Source: an uncultured Clostridia bacterium (GTDB taxonomy: Bacteria; Bacillota; Clostridia; Christensenellales; CAG-314). Taken from it: DNA of 64,000 nucleotides. Positions 30,143-39,868 of this stretch are shown piece by piece; position 1 is the first letter of the stretch; every line of letters begins with the position of its first letter. The notes beneath the pieces were generated by a model. The model made no database searches. It was not told where the DNA came from and worked only from the letters and a program-made list of their open reading frames with translations. A program made the position numbers and the translations under genes. The stretch spans positions 1-64,000 of the forward strand of contig CANQYT010000011.1 of NCBI GenBank assembly GCA_947628135.1. The letters are read 5' to 3'.

Positions 30143-30769
30143 TTACAATGTTTTGCCATATATCCACAGAATATGGTCGAGTTCCACATAGTTCAAGCCT
30201 GTTTTCAGGGATAAATCTGCCATAATTCTTGCAAATTCAAAGTAAGGCAGGTTTTGTTTGGTAGCGTGAGTATAACCCAATTCCGCTAACGCCCTACATA
30301 CGGGTTCGTTGTATAGCGGAAACCGATGTTGACGTTGTTTTTTGTCAAGTACGCTGCCCGACGTCCACTCGCTCAAATAACGACACAACGCACTGCAAAG
30401 ACAAATTTCCTCTCTTCCCTCGCGGCTTAAAGAAAATTCTGTCATTTTGTTAACAACATAAACCGGGTCAAAATTTTTTGTTTTGCCCTCAATATTATCC
30501 CAAAATTCATTATTACCCATTATATACTGGACTAATGCTTTTTTCGATTTTCCGGTATCTCCGGATATCGGCAATTTGTTATCAAGTTCATCGAGAGCCC
30601 TCTCCAATATTTCTTTATCCGCAAAACGACCGCACTCGTGAGTTGCTTCCAAGTTTTTTTCAAATTCGTCAAAGTACTCCTTGTTAACAATTGCCACATT
30701 CTCTTTTGAAAGTTGTGGAATCACTTTCATTTTTGCTAAAATTTGTGTTGTGTCAACATTTCTTGCCAT
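30143..30769 (-). CDS. Uncharacterised protein (208 aa)
   Basis: Complete ORF with TAAAAGGAG-type RBS upstream; C-terminus ELDHILWIYGKTL; no family assigned confidently. Confidence 0.7.
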   Translation of the reverse strand: MARNVDTTQILAKMKVIPQLSKENVAIVNKEYFDEFEKNLEATHECGRFADKEILERALDELDNKLPISGDTGKSKKALVQYIMGNNEFWDNIEGKTKNFDPVYVVNKMTEFSLSREGREEICLCSALCRYLSEWTSGSVLDKKQRQHRFPLYNEPVCRALAELGYTHATKQNLPYFEFARIMADLSLKTGLNYVELDHILWIYGKTL

Positions 30770-30819
30770 TGTTGTTTCTCCTTTTATTTTTATTTGTTCT
30801 CTATATAAAGACCGTTAGG

Positions 30820-33800
30820 TCATTGTTGTTTGTATCCCCACTCAACGGGGCGGTTGTCGGGATTCCAAGAACTATCCCAAGTAGAGGGTTGCTGTTCTGC
30901 CTCACAACAGATTGTCAATTGAGTGCAACCCTGAAAGGCATACGCGCCTATGCTTGTTACCGTACTTGGAATTGTTATTTCTGACAAGTTACTGCAATCG
31001 AGGAAAGCGGAGCCACCTATACTTTGTAATTGGCTGTCACCGTCAAAAGTTACCGTTCGCAACTTACTGCAACCGTTGAAAGCGTAGTTACCTATGCTTG
31101 TGACAGTGCTTGGAATTGTAATCGACGTTATGTTGCCGAAACAGTAAAATTGATAATCGCCGATTTTTTCGATGCCTTCGGGAATTTCAATTTCAGTCAC
31201 CTCTTTCCATTCGACACCCTGTTTCATAAAGAAGTGGTCGGCATAGTACATCGGGTTGGCACCCTTATCGCCAAACTTAATGCCGCACCAATCTCCGATT
31301 GTGCCGCCGTAGTAGACATCTTGCAGACCGTTGCAACCGCGGAAAGCGTAGTAGCTTATGCTTTGCAATTGATTGCCCTCAAATGTTACCGTTTGCAAAC
31401 TACTGCAACTGTCGAAAGCGTAGGAGTTTATGCTTGTTACCATACTTGGAATTGTTATTTCCGTCAAATTACTGCAACTGTCGAAAGCGGAGTAGCCTAT
31501 GCTTTGCAATTGACTGTCACCCTCAAACGTTACCGTTTGCAAACTGCTGCAACCGTAGAAAGCGCGTTCGCTTATGCTTGTAACAGTGCTTGGAATTGTT
31601 ATTTCCGTCAAATTGTCGCAACCGCGGAAAGCATAGCTGCCTATACTTTGCAATTGACTGTCGCCCTCAAACGTTACCGTTTGCAAACTGCTGCAACCGT
31701 TGAAAGCGTAACCGGGAATAGACTTTACGTTATCCCCTATCACAACTTGTGTTAAAAGCGAGCAGCCATCAAATATTGAAGCGCTGTAACCACCGGCCTT
31801 TTCGCAATTGACAGCGTTCCAATACACCGTATTCAATTGACTGCAACCCTGGAAGGCATACGCGCCTATGCTTGTTACCGTACTTGGAATTGTTATTTCC
31901 GTCAAATTGCCACAACCGTAGAAAGCGTATTCGTCTATGCTTTGCAATTGACTGTCACCCTCAAATGTTACTGTTTGCAAGTTGGTGAAATTGCAGAAAG
32001 CGCGACTCCCGATTTTTGAAACAAGATACTGCCTTCCTTTAAATTCCACATTTTGCAGAATCGTAACTTGTGCAGGCAATTTGACTGTTGTGTTTGCCAC
32101 GATTGCCGTATTGTCGTTATGTAACACATATACAACCCCACCAATCGTTGTACTACCACAACAATTCCACACAACGGGGCGTTTTTCGTAGTTCCAACTT
32201 TTGTTCCAGCCGCTCGGTTCGCTCGTAGCCTCGCAATAAATTGTCAATTGACTGCAACCCCAGAAAGCGGACTCGCCAATGCTTGTTACCATAATTGGAA
32301 GTGTGATTGATGGCAAATTGCTGCAAGCGCAGAAAGCGTTGTTGCCTATGCTTTGCAATTGGCTATCGCCATCAAACGTTACTGTTTCCAAATTGCGGCA
32401 ACCGCTGAAAGCGCGTTCGCCTATGCTTGTAACAGTGCTTGGAATTGTAATCGACGTTATGTTGCCGAAACAGTAAAATTGATAACTTCTTATAATTGTG
32501 ACGCTTTCGGGAATTTCAATTTCAGTCACCTCTTTCCAATCGTCACCCTGTTTCATAAAGAAGCGGTCGGCATAATACATTGGGTTTGCACCATCACCGC
32601 TAAACTTAATGCCGCACCAATCTCCGATTGTGCCACCGTAGTAGACATCTTGTAGACCGTTGCAACCGTTGAAAGCGTAGTAACCTATGCTTTGCAATTG
32701 ATCGCCCTCAAAGGTTATCGTCTGTAATTTATTGCATTGTCTAAAAGCATATTGGTCTATGCTTGTTACCATACTTGGAATTGTTATTTCCGACAATTTG
32801 CTGCAACCGCTGAAAGCGCCGTCACCTATGCTTTGCAATTGACTTTCGCCCTCAAACGTTACCGTTTGCAAATTGGTGCAATCGTTGAAAGCGTAGTTGT
32901 CTATGCTTTGCAATTGACTGTCGCCCTCAAACGTTACCGTTTGCAAATTACCGCAATCGCCGAAAGCGAAGTAGCCTATGCTCGTGACCGTGTTTGGAAT
33001 AACAATTGATGTAAATCTATCACAACCGTAGAAAGCGCTTTCGTCTATGCTTGTACCGCCCGTGATAACAACTTTTTTGAGAGAGGTCGGAACGCTTGTT
33101 TTGTTTGCTTTGTAATCTTTCGCGCCGAAAATATACCCAAAGTGTGTAGCACCCGAGCCGTCGGCTTTTTGTCCCGCAAAGGGCAACGTAATACTATCCA
33201 AACTGTTACAACCGTAGAAAGCGGAGTTGCCTATACTCGTAACCTTACTCGGAATTGTTATTTCCGTCAATTTGCTGCAACCGCTGAAAGTGTATTCGCC
33301 TATGCTTTGCAATTGGTTACTCTCAAATGTTACCGTTTGCAAACTGACGCAATCGGAGAAAGCGGAGTTGCCTATGCTTGTAACAGTGCTTGGAATTGCG
33401 ATCGACGTTAGACCGCTATTGCAAAAAGCGGAGTTGCCTATACTCGTAACTTTACTCGGAATTGTTATTTCCGTCAATTTGCTGCAACTGCTGAAAGTGT
33501 AGTTGCCTATGCTTTGCAATTGATCGCCCGCAAACGTTACAGTTTGCAAATTACTGCAACTGTCGAAAGCGTAATTACCTATGCTTGTGACTGAACTTGG
33601 AATTACAACTGACGTCAACTGACTGCAATCGCTGAAAGCGTTGCCGCCTATACTTTGCAATTGATCGCCGTCAAGCGTTACCATTTGCAAATTGCTGCAA
33701 CCGCTGAAAGCGTAGTTACCTATGCTTTGCAATCGACTGTCGCCCTCGAACGTTACCGTTTGCAAACTTCTGCAATACCGGAAAGCGTGTTCGCCTATGC

Positions 33801-35643
33801 TTGTAACAGTTCTTGGAATTGTTATTTCCGTCAATTTGGTGCAATTGTAGAAAGCGTAGTTGCCTATACTTTGTAATTGACTGTCACCCTCAAACTTCAC
33901 CGTTTGCAAACTACTGCACCAGTCGAAAGCCTCGTTACTTATGCTTGTAACAGTGCTTGGAATAGTTATTTCCGTCAAATTGCTACAACCGTAGAAAGCG
34001 TCGTTACCTATGCTTTGCAATTGACTGTCGCCCTCAAAAGTTACCGTTTGCAAGTTGCTACAACCGTAGAAAACGCGTTCGTCTATGCTTGTACCGCCCG
34101 TTATAGCAACTTTTTTGAGAGAGGTCGGCACGTAACTGCTGTTGTAGGAATAATTACTCGCTCCGAAAATATACCCGAAGTGTTTAGCACCCGAGCCGTC
34201 GGCTTTTTCTCCCACAAACGACAGCGTAATGCTCTGCAAACTGTTGCAATCACGAAACGCGCCGCTGTTTATACTTGTAACATAGTTCGGCACAACAATA
34301 TCTGTGACGACACTATCTTTTACGCCCGTAATCGTACACGTCGTGGGCGTAGATGTAAATTCAATTGAAGATAAGGGTTCGTCCACTGCCCAAGTTGCCG
34401 TGTAGGTTGTGCTTTTGGCGGGCATATCAAAGGCGTACACAAGTTCGTCCGAAACAAGGCTTTCGCCCTCGTACCAACCCAAGAAGTTATAACCCAAATT
34501 GGTGGTCGCCGTTAGCGTTACGCTGTTGCCGTAGGTAAAAGTTCCGCCGCCCTGTACAGAGCCGCAAGCATTGCCGCTAACTTCAACGCCCAAGGTGTAG
34601 TCGTTTATTTGCCAATGTGCTTGAAGTTGCACGTCGTCGGCTATGTTCCACGCTTCTATGTTGGTGTTTGTGCCGTCGGTTATTTCCTCCTCGCCGTTGT
34701 ACCAACCCAAAAAGGTGTGACCCTCGCGAGTGGGCGTGGGCAAGGTGAACTCGCTGTCGTAACTGACGGAGTACTGCGTTTGGTTGAGGCTGTCGCCGTC
34801 GTTTACGTCCAAAGTGACGTTGTAGTTGTTGGCTGTGGCGTCGGCATACAGATCCAGCGACGCCCACAACGTTTGCGTTACATATTGTTGCTCTTCACCG
34901 TCGCGCCAACAATTGAATGTGTAGCCCGTAAAGTCGGGAGTCCACTCCGCTTGCACCTCGTTGCCCGTGTAGAACTGTTGGGTGCGGACGACGGAATTTT
35001 TGAAGTGGTAACTGATTTGCGTTAAATAACTGCGGTGAATGGTTATCGTGTAAACGCTGATAAGGCTTGGGTCGAGTTGAGACGAAACCACTATGTAAAA
35101 GGTGTTGTCGCCGTTGGCAAGTTGACCGTCCTTTTGCGTGGCGACCTTGGAGTTGATTACGTCGTTGCCGATTTTGTCGTAGGAAAGCGTCCAGAGGCAA
35201 CCGTCGCTTACCTTGACCATTTGCGCAAGCGGCACGTCGGAAACAGTCGGCTCTACCAACATAAAGATGTTGAGACCTTGTATTTGACCGTTTTGCACTT
35301 CCAACACCGACGCACCCGGCTGCGCGCGCGTGTAACCGCACACGTCGCACTCGTTGTCGTTGCCGAAAACGTGTTGACCCATTTCGCTTTTTTCGGAATG
35401 TCCGCAATCTGCGTCGTGCCAATGGTAGTCGTCATCGCTGCTCCACGCCTCGGCAAAAGTATGCTGATGATCGCCGCCTGTGCCACTACCTGTACCTGTA
35501 CCGCCACCTGTGCCTGTACCGCCGCCGTCGGGCGTTTGGGGCAATTGCGGCTCGTCGTTGGGATTGCAGGCAGCAAACGTCATTGCCGTCGCAACAAGCA
35601 CGACAAGCAAAACCGCAAGCGCAATTTTCCAAATTCTTTTCAT
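30820..35643 (-). CDS. BspA-like leucine-rich-repeat surface lipoprotein with InlB-like B repeats (about 1607 aa)
   Basis: Start at MKRIWKIALAVLLVVLVATAMTFAAC (lipobox) after AGGAGG; Gly/Thr linker; repeats GYTFNCWRDGEEQ/GHTFLGWYNGEEE/GYNFLGWYEGE; many copies of LTEITIPSTVTSIGNYAFYGCSNLQTVTFEGDSQLQSIG. Confidence 0.95.
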   Translation of the reverse strand: MKRIWKIALAVLLVVLVATAMTFAACNPNDEPQLPQTPDGGGTGTGGGTGTGSGTGGDHQHTFAEAWSSDDDYHWHDADCGHSEKSEMGQHVFGNDNECDVCGYTRAQPGASVLEVQNGQIQGLNIFMLVEPTVSDVPLAQMVKVSDGCLWTLSYDKIGNDVINSKVATQKDGQLANGDNTFYIVVSSQLDPSLISVYTITIHRSYLTQISYHFKNSVVRTQQFYTGNEVQAEWTPDFTGYTFNCWRDGEEQQYVTQTLWASLDLYADATANNYNVTLDVNDGDSLNQTQYSVSYDSEFTLPTPTREGHTFLGWYNGEEEITDGTNTNIEAWNIADDVQLQAHWQINDYTLGVEVSGNACGSVQGGGTFTYGNSVTLTATTNLGYNFLGWYEGESLVSDELVYAFDMPAKSTTYTATWAVDEPLSSIEFTSTPTTCTITGVKDSVVTDIVVPNYVTSINSGAFRDCNSLQSITLSFVGEKADGSGAKHFGYIFGASNYSYNSSYVPTSLKKVAITGGTSIDERVFYGCSNLQTVTFEGDSQLQSIGNDAFYGCSNLTEITIPSTVTSISNEAFDWCSSLQTVKFEGDSQLQSIGNYAFYNCTKLTEITIPRTVTSIGEHAFRYCRSLQTVTFEGDSRLQSIGNYAFSGCSNLQMVTLDGDQLQSIGGNAFSDCSQLTSVVIPSSVTSIGNYAFDSCSNLQTVTFAGDQLQSIGNYTFSSCSKLTEITIPSKVTSIGNSAFCNSGLTSIAIPSTVTSIGNSAFSDCVSLQTVTFESNQLQSIGEYTFSGCSKLTEITIPSKVTSIGNSAFYGCNSLDSITLPFAGQKADGSGATHFGYIFGAKDYKANKTSVPTSLKKVVITGGTSIDESAFYGCDRFTSIVIPNTVTSIGYFAFGDCGNLQTVTFEGDSQLQSIDNYAFNDCTNLQTVTFEGESQLQSIGDGAFSGCSKLSEITIPSMVTSIDQYAFRQCNKLQTITFEGDQLQSIGYYAFNGCNGLQDVYYGGTIGDWCGIKFSGDGANPMYYADRFFMKQGDDWKEVTEIEIPESVTIIRSYQFYCFGNITSITIPSTVTSIGERAFSGCRNLETVTFDGDSQLQSIGNNAFCACSNLPSITLPIMVTSIGESAFWGCSQLTIYCEATSEPSGWNKSWNYEKRPVVWNCCGSTTIGGVVYVLHNDNTAIVANTTVKLPAQVTILQNVEFKGRQYLVSKIGSRAFCNFTNLQTVTFEGDSQLQSIDEYAFYGCGNLTEITIPSTVTSIGAYAFQGCSQLNTVYWNAVNCEKAGGYSASIFDGCSLLTQVVIGDNVKSIPGYAFNGCSSLQTVTFEGDSQLQSIGSYAFRGCDNLTEITIPSTVTSISERAFYGCSSLQTVTFEGDSQLQSIGYSAFDSCSNLTEITIPSMVTSINSYAFDSCSSLQTVTFEGNQLQSISYYAFRGCNGLQDVYYGGTIGDWCGIKFGDKGANPMYYADHFFMKQGVEWKEVTEIEIPEGIEKIGDYQFYCFGNITSITIPSTVTSIGNYAFNGCSKLRTVTFDGDSQLQSIGGSAFLDCSNLSEITIPSTVTSIGAYAFQGCTQLTICCEAEQQPSTWDSSWNPDNRPVEWGYKQQ

Positions 35644-35829
35644 AGTGTGCCTCCTGTTTGAATTTTCAACAAAAAAAGTGCCGTCCCTATCGAAACGGCA
35701 CTTGTAGATGTGTGTCCCGATAGTTACCACACTACTATTTCCCAAAAACTTGCGCTATGGAAACGACACACCAATCTACCGATAGATTGTGCGCAAATTT
35801 TTGGAAATATTAAAATAGTAATGTGGTAA
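35644..35829 (-). promoter_or_regulatory. Structured 5' leader (candidate attenuator/riboswitch) of the BspA-like gene
   Basis: Long imperfect hairpin 35724-35755 / 35791-35829, internal CAATCTA-TAGATTG hairpin, complementary GTGTGTC/GACACAC segments, then an intrinsic terminator before the RBS. Confidence 0.65.
35671..35703 (-). terminator. Intrinsic terminator inside the leader
   Basis: Minus strand AAGTGCCGT-ttcgataggg-ACGGCACTT followed by TTTTT. Confidence 0.85.
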
Positions 35830-35833
35830 TGTA

Positions 35834-35862
35834 ATTTTACAACAACCGTTACAAGATGTCAA
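35834..35862 (-). promoter_or_regulatory. sigma-A type promoter of the BspA-like gene
   Basis: TTGACA - 17 bp - TAAAAT on minus strand; predicted +1 coincides with the 5' arm of the leader hairpin. Confidence 0.7.
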
Positions 35863-36807
35863 CATTGGTAAAAGTAAAATAATTTGTAAACTTATTATAT
35901 AGATTACTTATTTTATCCGCCGCGCGGCAAAATTGCCCGCTTGTTGCGCGATATATTTTGCGGCGGTGACAATTACCTGCACCACAAACTTTGCCCTGTT
36001 GCTTGCGGGCGAAGCGGCGATGCTGCTTGTGCCAATCGTCGCAACGGTTGTTTGCCACGAAGTACTACGGCGCAGAAAAACGCCGAATCGTTGAAATACG
36101 CGCAAAATTGCGACCGCTCCGCCGATAGGCGCGCTGTGCCGTGCGGGAAAGGAAGGCGGGAGGGACAGCACCGCGGGCGGACAGTCGTCCGTTTGATTGC
36201 AACAAAAGGGCAACAAGGTGCGCCCTTTTTTTCCTGTCTTTTTTTAAGGAGGGCAATTGCAGAGAAATTTGTCAGCGCAAGCAGATTGGTTGTTGTGCCG
36301 TTTCCCGTCACAAGCAGAGCGGGGCGCAACGCGAACGGAAGGTTTCGGCGCACCGAAACGTAGACTTTGGGGCGTGACGATGTGCAATTGCAAAAAAGAT
36401 TCAAAAATTTTTTACCAAAATTTCCATTTTGCTTAATTTTTTCCCACCGAAAACAGTATATATATCGACTGAAAGTAAAAACGGGAAATATTCGGCGGCA
36501 AACGGGGCGCAAAATGCTTTTTGCGGCGCATAAACCGTATCGCACGCGTTGAAAGCGCCTTTTGTGAAAAACGTGGTGAAGAACTCGCGCGGAATATATT
36601 TCCAATAAAACTCAATATCGTTTGTACAGAGTCGAAACGGCGCATTTTAATATCTGATTTATGCTGAAATAATTGTACCGGATTGCACCTATCGAAGCCG
36701 ACAAAACGCGCTGAAAGAATAACAAACCGTACTCGTTTATATCGACCGTCTGTTGACGCGTCACGGCTGTTTCGACCGTACTATGCGCAATCGGCAAGGT
36801 GCAAAAA

Positions 36808-36830
36808 GAAGAGGGGCAAATGCTCCTCTT
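36808..36830. terminator. Hairpin/terminator-like structure in non-coding region
   Basis: AAGAGGGGC-aaat-GCTCCTCTT with flanking A and T stretches. Confidence 0.45.
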
Positions 36831-37096
36831 ACTTTTTGTTTGTCCCGTCGTGACGCACACGCGCAAACGCTGCTCACCGCAGTTGAAGTAGGGTACGAAC
36901 AATTTGAGTTTAGAAAAATTGTGCGGAAAAGGATTGCCTATTCGTCGGCAGTATCAAGTTCGCTTGCGCAATACCGTCGAAATCATTTCGCCTGATAGCA
37001 AACAGAAAATTTACTCAGCCGCCCCCTTTTGAGGGGCGGCGTTGCATTTATAGGCAAATGCCTATACTAATTTTGTCGGATTGTGTCGTTTTTGTC

Positions 37097-37125
37097 TTGC
37101 TTTTGCGAAAAAAATCGGGTATAAT
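37097..37125 (+). promoter_or_regulatory. sigma-A type promoter for SDR/EFR1 operon
   Basis: TTGCTT - 17 bp - TATAAT. Confidence 0.65.
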
Positions 37126-37181
37126 ATAAAAGTTATAATGGGCGGTGTGACCGTTCGATCATTTACCGAGGAGCAAACAAA

Positions 37182-38717
37182 ATGAAGGTCGCTTTGACGG
37201 GCGTAACGGGAAATATGGGAGTACAGGCTCTGCGCGAGTTGATAAAACTTCCCGACGTGCAGTTGAAACTGCTTGTTTTTCCCAAAGAAAAACGCCTTAG
37301 TGAAATCAAAAAGATCTGCAAAGGGCAAATGAAACGCGTACAGTTTGTGTACGGCAGCGTCAATCACCCGGAAGTGTGCGACGAGTTGGTAAGCGGCACG
37401 GACTACGTTGTAAATATGGCGTCGGTGATACCTCCGCACAGCGACAGGTCGCCGCTCTACGCCATTGCCTGCAACGAAAAGGGCGCGGAATGCCTTTGCA
37501 CCGCTATCGAATCGCTGCACGATCAGCCCAAATTGATACACATATCTACCGTCGCGCTGTACGGCAACCGCAACAGCAAGCATATGTGGGCGCGCGTGGG
37601 CGATCCGTTGGTAATTTCCCCGTTCGACATATATTCGCTTACAAAAATGCGCGGCGAGTTCCGCGTGCTGGAAAGCAATATCCGCTACAAGGCGGTGCTT
37701 CGTCAAACGGCGATGCTGCACAGCCATATGCTCAGCGACAATATGAGCGACGGGCTGATGTTCCACACCTGTTTCAACGCTCCGTTGGAATGGGTCACGG
37801 CGGAAGATTCCGGCAGACTCATCGCCAACATAATAAAGGCGGATATGGAAAACGGCTCGACGCTCAAAAACAACTTTTGGGGGAGAGTGTTCAACATCGG
37901 CGGCGGACTCGTCAACTGCGTAACGGGTTACGACGTACTTAACGACGGCTTCGAAATAATCGGCGGCAACGTAAAAAATTTCTTCGACCCCGATTTCAAC
38001 GCGATACGCAATTTCCACGGGGTGTGGTTCAGCGACGGAGACGTGCTCAACGATATGTTCGATTACCAACGTCAAAGCACGGCGGACTTCTGGAAGCAGT
38101 TCAAAAAGACGCACGGCATACTTTCGGCGGGAAAGATCGTCCCCAAGAAACTCATCAAAAAGTTCGCGATAGAACGTCTGTGCAAAAACCCAAACAGTCC
38201 CGCCTATTGGAAAGCGCACAAAGACACGGCGCGTATGCTCGCCTACTTCGGCGGCGACGCGGCGTACGACGCATTGGGAAAGGATTGGAGCAAATTTCCG
38301 CTGCTTTTCGAGGGAAAAGACGAACAGGGCAACCCGATAGACTACCGCAAATTGCTGGACAAAAATTCCGCGCCGCAGGTGGACATCGGCTACGACCCGC
38401 AAAAGGAAATAGGCTACAAGGACTTGCGCCGCATTGCGGCTATGCACGGCGGAAAACTGCTTTCCCAAAAGGGCGGAATATACGACACTTTGGAATGGGA
38501 AAACAGCGACGGACAGCGTTTCCGTATGAAAGGCTACACGGTGCTTGCGGGACATTGGTGGAATCCGAGTTACACAAGTTACTGCTGGGACTTCGACCGT
38601 CTGGCGAAGAAAGACCGTATTTACGCGCAGGTGTGGTACGACAGTCACGACCCCAACGAGGACAACTTCTACTACTTCAACGACAAGTTCGAGGCAAAAT
38701 ACGGTAAAATAAAATGA
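37182..38717 (+). CDS. NAD-dependent epimerase/dehydratase (extended SDR) with long C-terminal region
   Basis: TGVTGNMGVQALREL, VVNMASVIPP, ISTVALYG, YSLTKMRGE motifs; about 200 aa extra C-terminal part. Confidence 0.85.
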   Translation: MKVALTGVTGNMGVQALRELIKLPDVQLKLLVFPKEKRLSEIKKICKGQMKRVQFVYGSVNHPEVCDELVSGTDYVVNMASVIPPHSDRSPLYAIACNEKGAECLCTAIESLHDQPKLIHISTVALYGNRNSKHMWARVGDPLVISPFDIYSLTKMRGEFRVLESNIRYKAVLRQTAMLHSHMLSDNMSDGLMFHTCFNAPLEWVTAEDSGRLIANIIKADMENGSTLKNNFWGRVFNIGGGLVNCVTGYDVLNDGFEIIGGNVKNFFDPDFNAIRNFHGVWFSDGDVLNDMFDYQRQSTADFWKQFKKTHGILSAGKIVPKKLIKKFAIERLCKNPNSPAYWKAHKDTARMLAYFGGDAAYDALGKDWSKFPLLFEGKDEQGNPIDYRKLLDKNSAPQVDIGYDPQKEIGYKDLRRIAAMHGGKLLSQKGGIYDTLEWENSDGQRFRMKGYTVLAGHWWNPSYTSYCWDFDRLAKKDRIYAQVWYDSHDPNEDNFYYFNDKFEAKYGKIK

Positions 38718-39634
38718 AAATAGCCATTTTTTACTTTTCCGGTACGGGCAACACGCGCCGTATCGCCGAGCGCTTTGCCGAAACAATGCGCCAACGTGAC
38801 AACGAAGTGGAATTGCTGTCCATAGACGGACTGACTCTTGAAAAAAAACTTCCCGACAGCGTTTGGCAGACGGCAGTAAATTGCGATCTGTTGGGAATAG
38901 GCTACCCCGTGTACGCATTCAACGCTCCGCCGATTGTGTTGAGTTTTGCGAAAAAACTTCCGCACCTTCTGAAAAACAAGCGCGCGTTTCTGTTCAATTG
39001 TTCGGGCGAACCGCTCAAATTGAACAATATTTCTTCCATAAAATTGTGCGGCATACTCAAACGCCGCCGTCTCAACGTAACCAACGAATACCACTACTGT
39101 ATGCCCTACAACATTATGTTCCGCCACTCCGACGAAATGGCGCTCAAAATGTGGCAAACGGCTCGGCAGTTGATACCTCTCGACGCGGAAGAAATTCTGC
39201 AAGGGCAAAAACATCTGCTGGAACGCGTCGGTTGCGGCGCGGCTATCGCTTGGGCTATGCGTTGCGAACAATGGGGCGGACAACTCAACGGACGTATGTA
39301 CAGCGTATCCAAAGATTGCGTAAAATGCGGCAAATGCGTCAACGACTGCCCCACGCACAACATTCGGATAACAAAGAACGGCAAGTTCCGCTTCGGCGGC
39401 AAATGCCTGATGTGTATGCGCTGCGCACACCTCTGCCCGCAAAACGCTATCCGTATAGGAATGTTCAACAGTTGGAAAGTAAACGGTCCGTACACCTTCA
39501 AACAACCCAAAACGGAAGAAGAACGCCAACGCTACAACAAAATGCTTACAAAAGCGTACGAACGCTACTTCGCGGAGGCGGAACAACGTATAAACGCAAC
39601 GACGGTCGAGCCTGCGGCGAAGCGTTCGGAATGA
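38714..39634 (+). CDS. EFR1-type flavodoxin/4Fe-4S ferredoxin protein
   Basis: FYFSGTGNTRRIAERF flavodoxin P-loop; CVKCGKCVNDCPTHNI and CLMCMRCAHLCPQNAI clusters; ATGA overlap with upstream SDR. Confidence 0.92.
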   Translation: MKIAIFYFSGTGNTRRIAERFAETMRQRDNEVELLSIDGLTLEKKLPDSVWQTAVNCDLLGIGYPVYAFNAPPIVLSFAKKLPHLLKNKRAFLFNCSGEPLKLNNISSIKLCGILKRRRLNVTNEYHYCMPYNIMFRHSDEMALKMWQTARQLIPLDAEEILQGQKHLLERVGCGAAIAWAMRCEQWGGQLNGRMYSVSKDCVKCGKCVNDCPTHNIRITKNGKFRFGGKCLMCMRCAHLCPQNAIRIGMFNSWKVNGPYTFKQPKTEEERQRYNKMLTKAYERYFAEAEQRINATTVEPAAKRSE

Positions 39635-39703
39635 CGTTGAAAATAGCGCCGCTCACCGAATATCGGACAACCGAAAGCGCGTTTGCGCCGCAACACGAAT
39701 AAA

Positions 39704-39742
39704 CAACGGTCGGGAATCGTTTGGATTCTCGACCGTTTTTGC
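39704..39742 (+). terminator. Terminator of SDR/EFR1 operon
   Basis: AACGGTCGgGA/TCtCGACCGTTTTT stem-loop. Confidence 0.7.
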
Positions 39743-39868
39743 ACGAATTTGCTCTCTCGTTTGCTTTCGTCCGCAATTGCGGCAATTTACAGCGCACAAA
39801 AGGCAACAAACAAGCGGTCGGGATATGCGCCCGACCGCTTGCCGTAAATTATTGGTTCAAAAGTGTTG

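Noticed and set aside
31030-34368. Regularly spaced repeats resembling a CRISPR array and plus-strand ORFs with repeating peptides
   Set aside because: They are the reverse complement of the LRR codons in the BspA-like gene; repeat and spacer lengths are not CRISPR-like and no cas genes are present.
35724-35829. Leader hairpin interpreted as a MITE
   Set aside because: Terminal inverted repeats exist but no target-site duplication was seen, and the promoter/terminator/RBS order fits a leader RNA better.
35908-36216. 102-aa minus-strand ORF in the gene-poor region
   Set aside because: No RBS or recognisable domain; overlaps other ORFs of similar poor quality.
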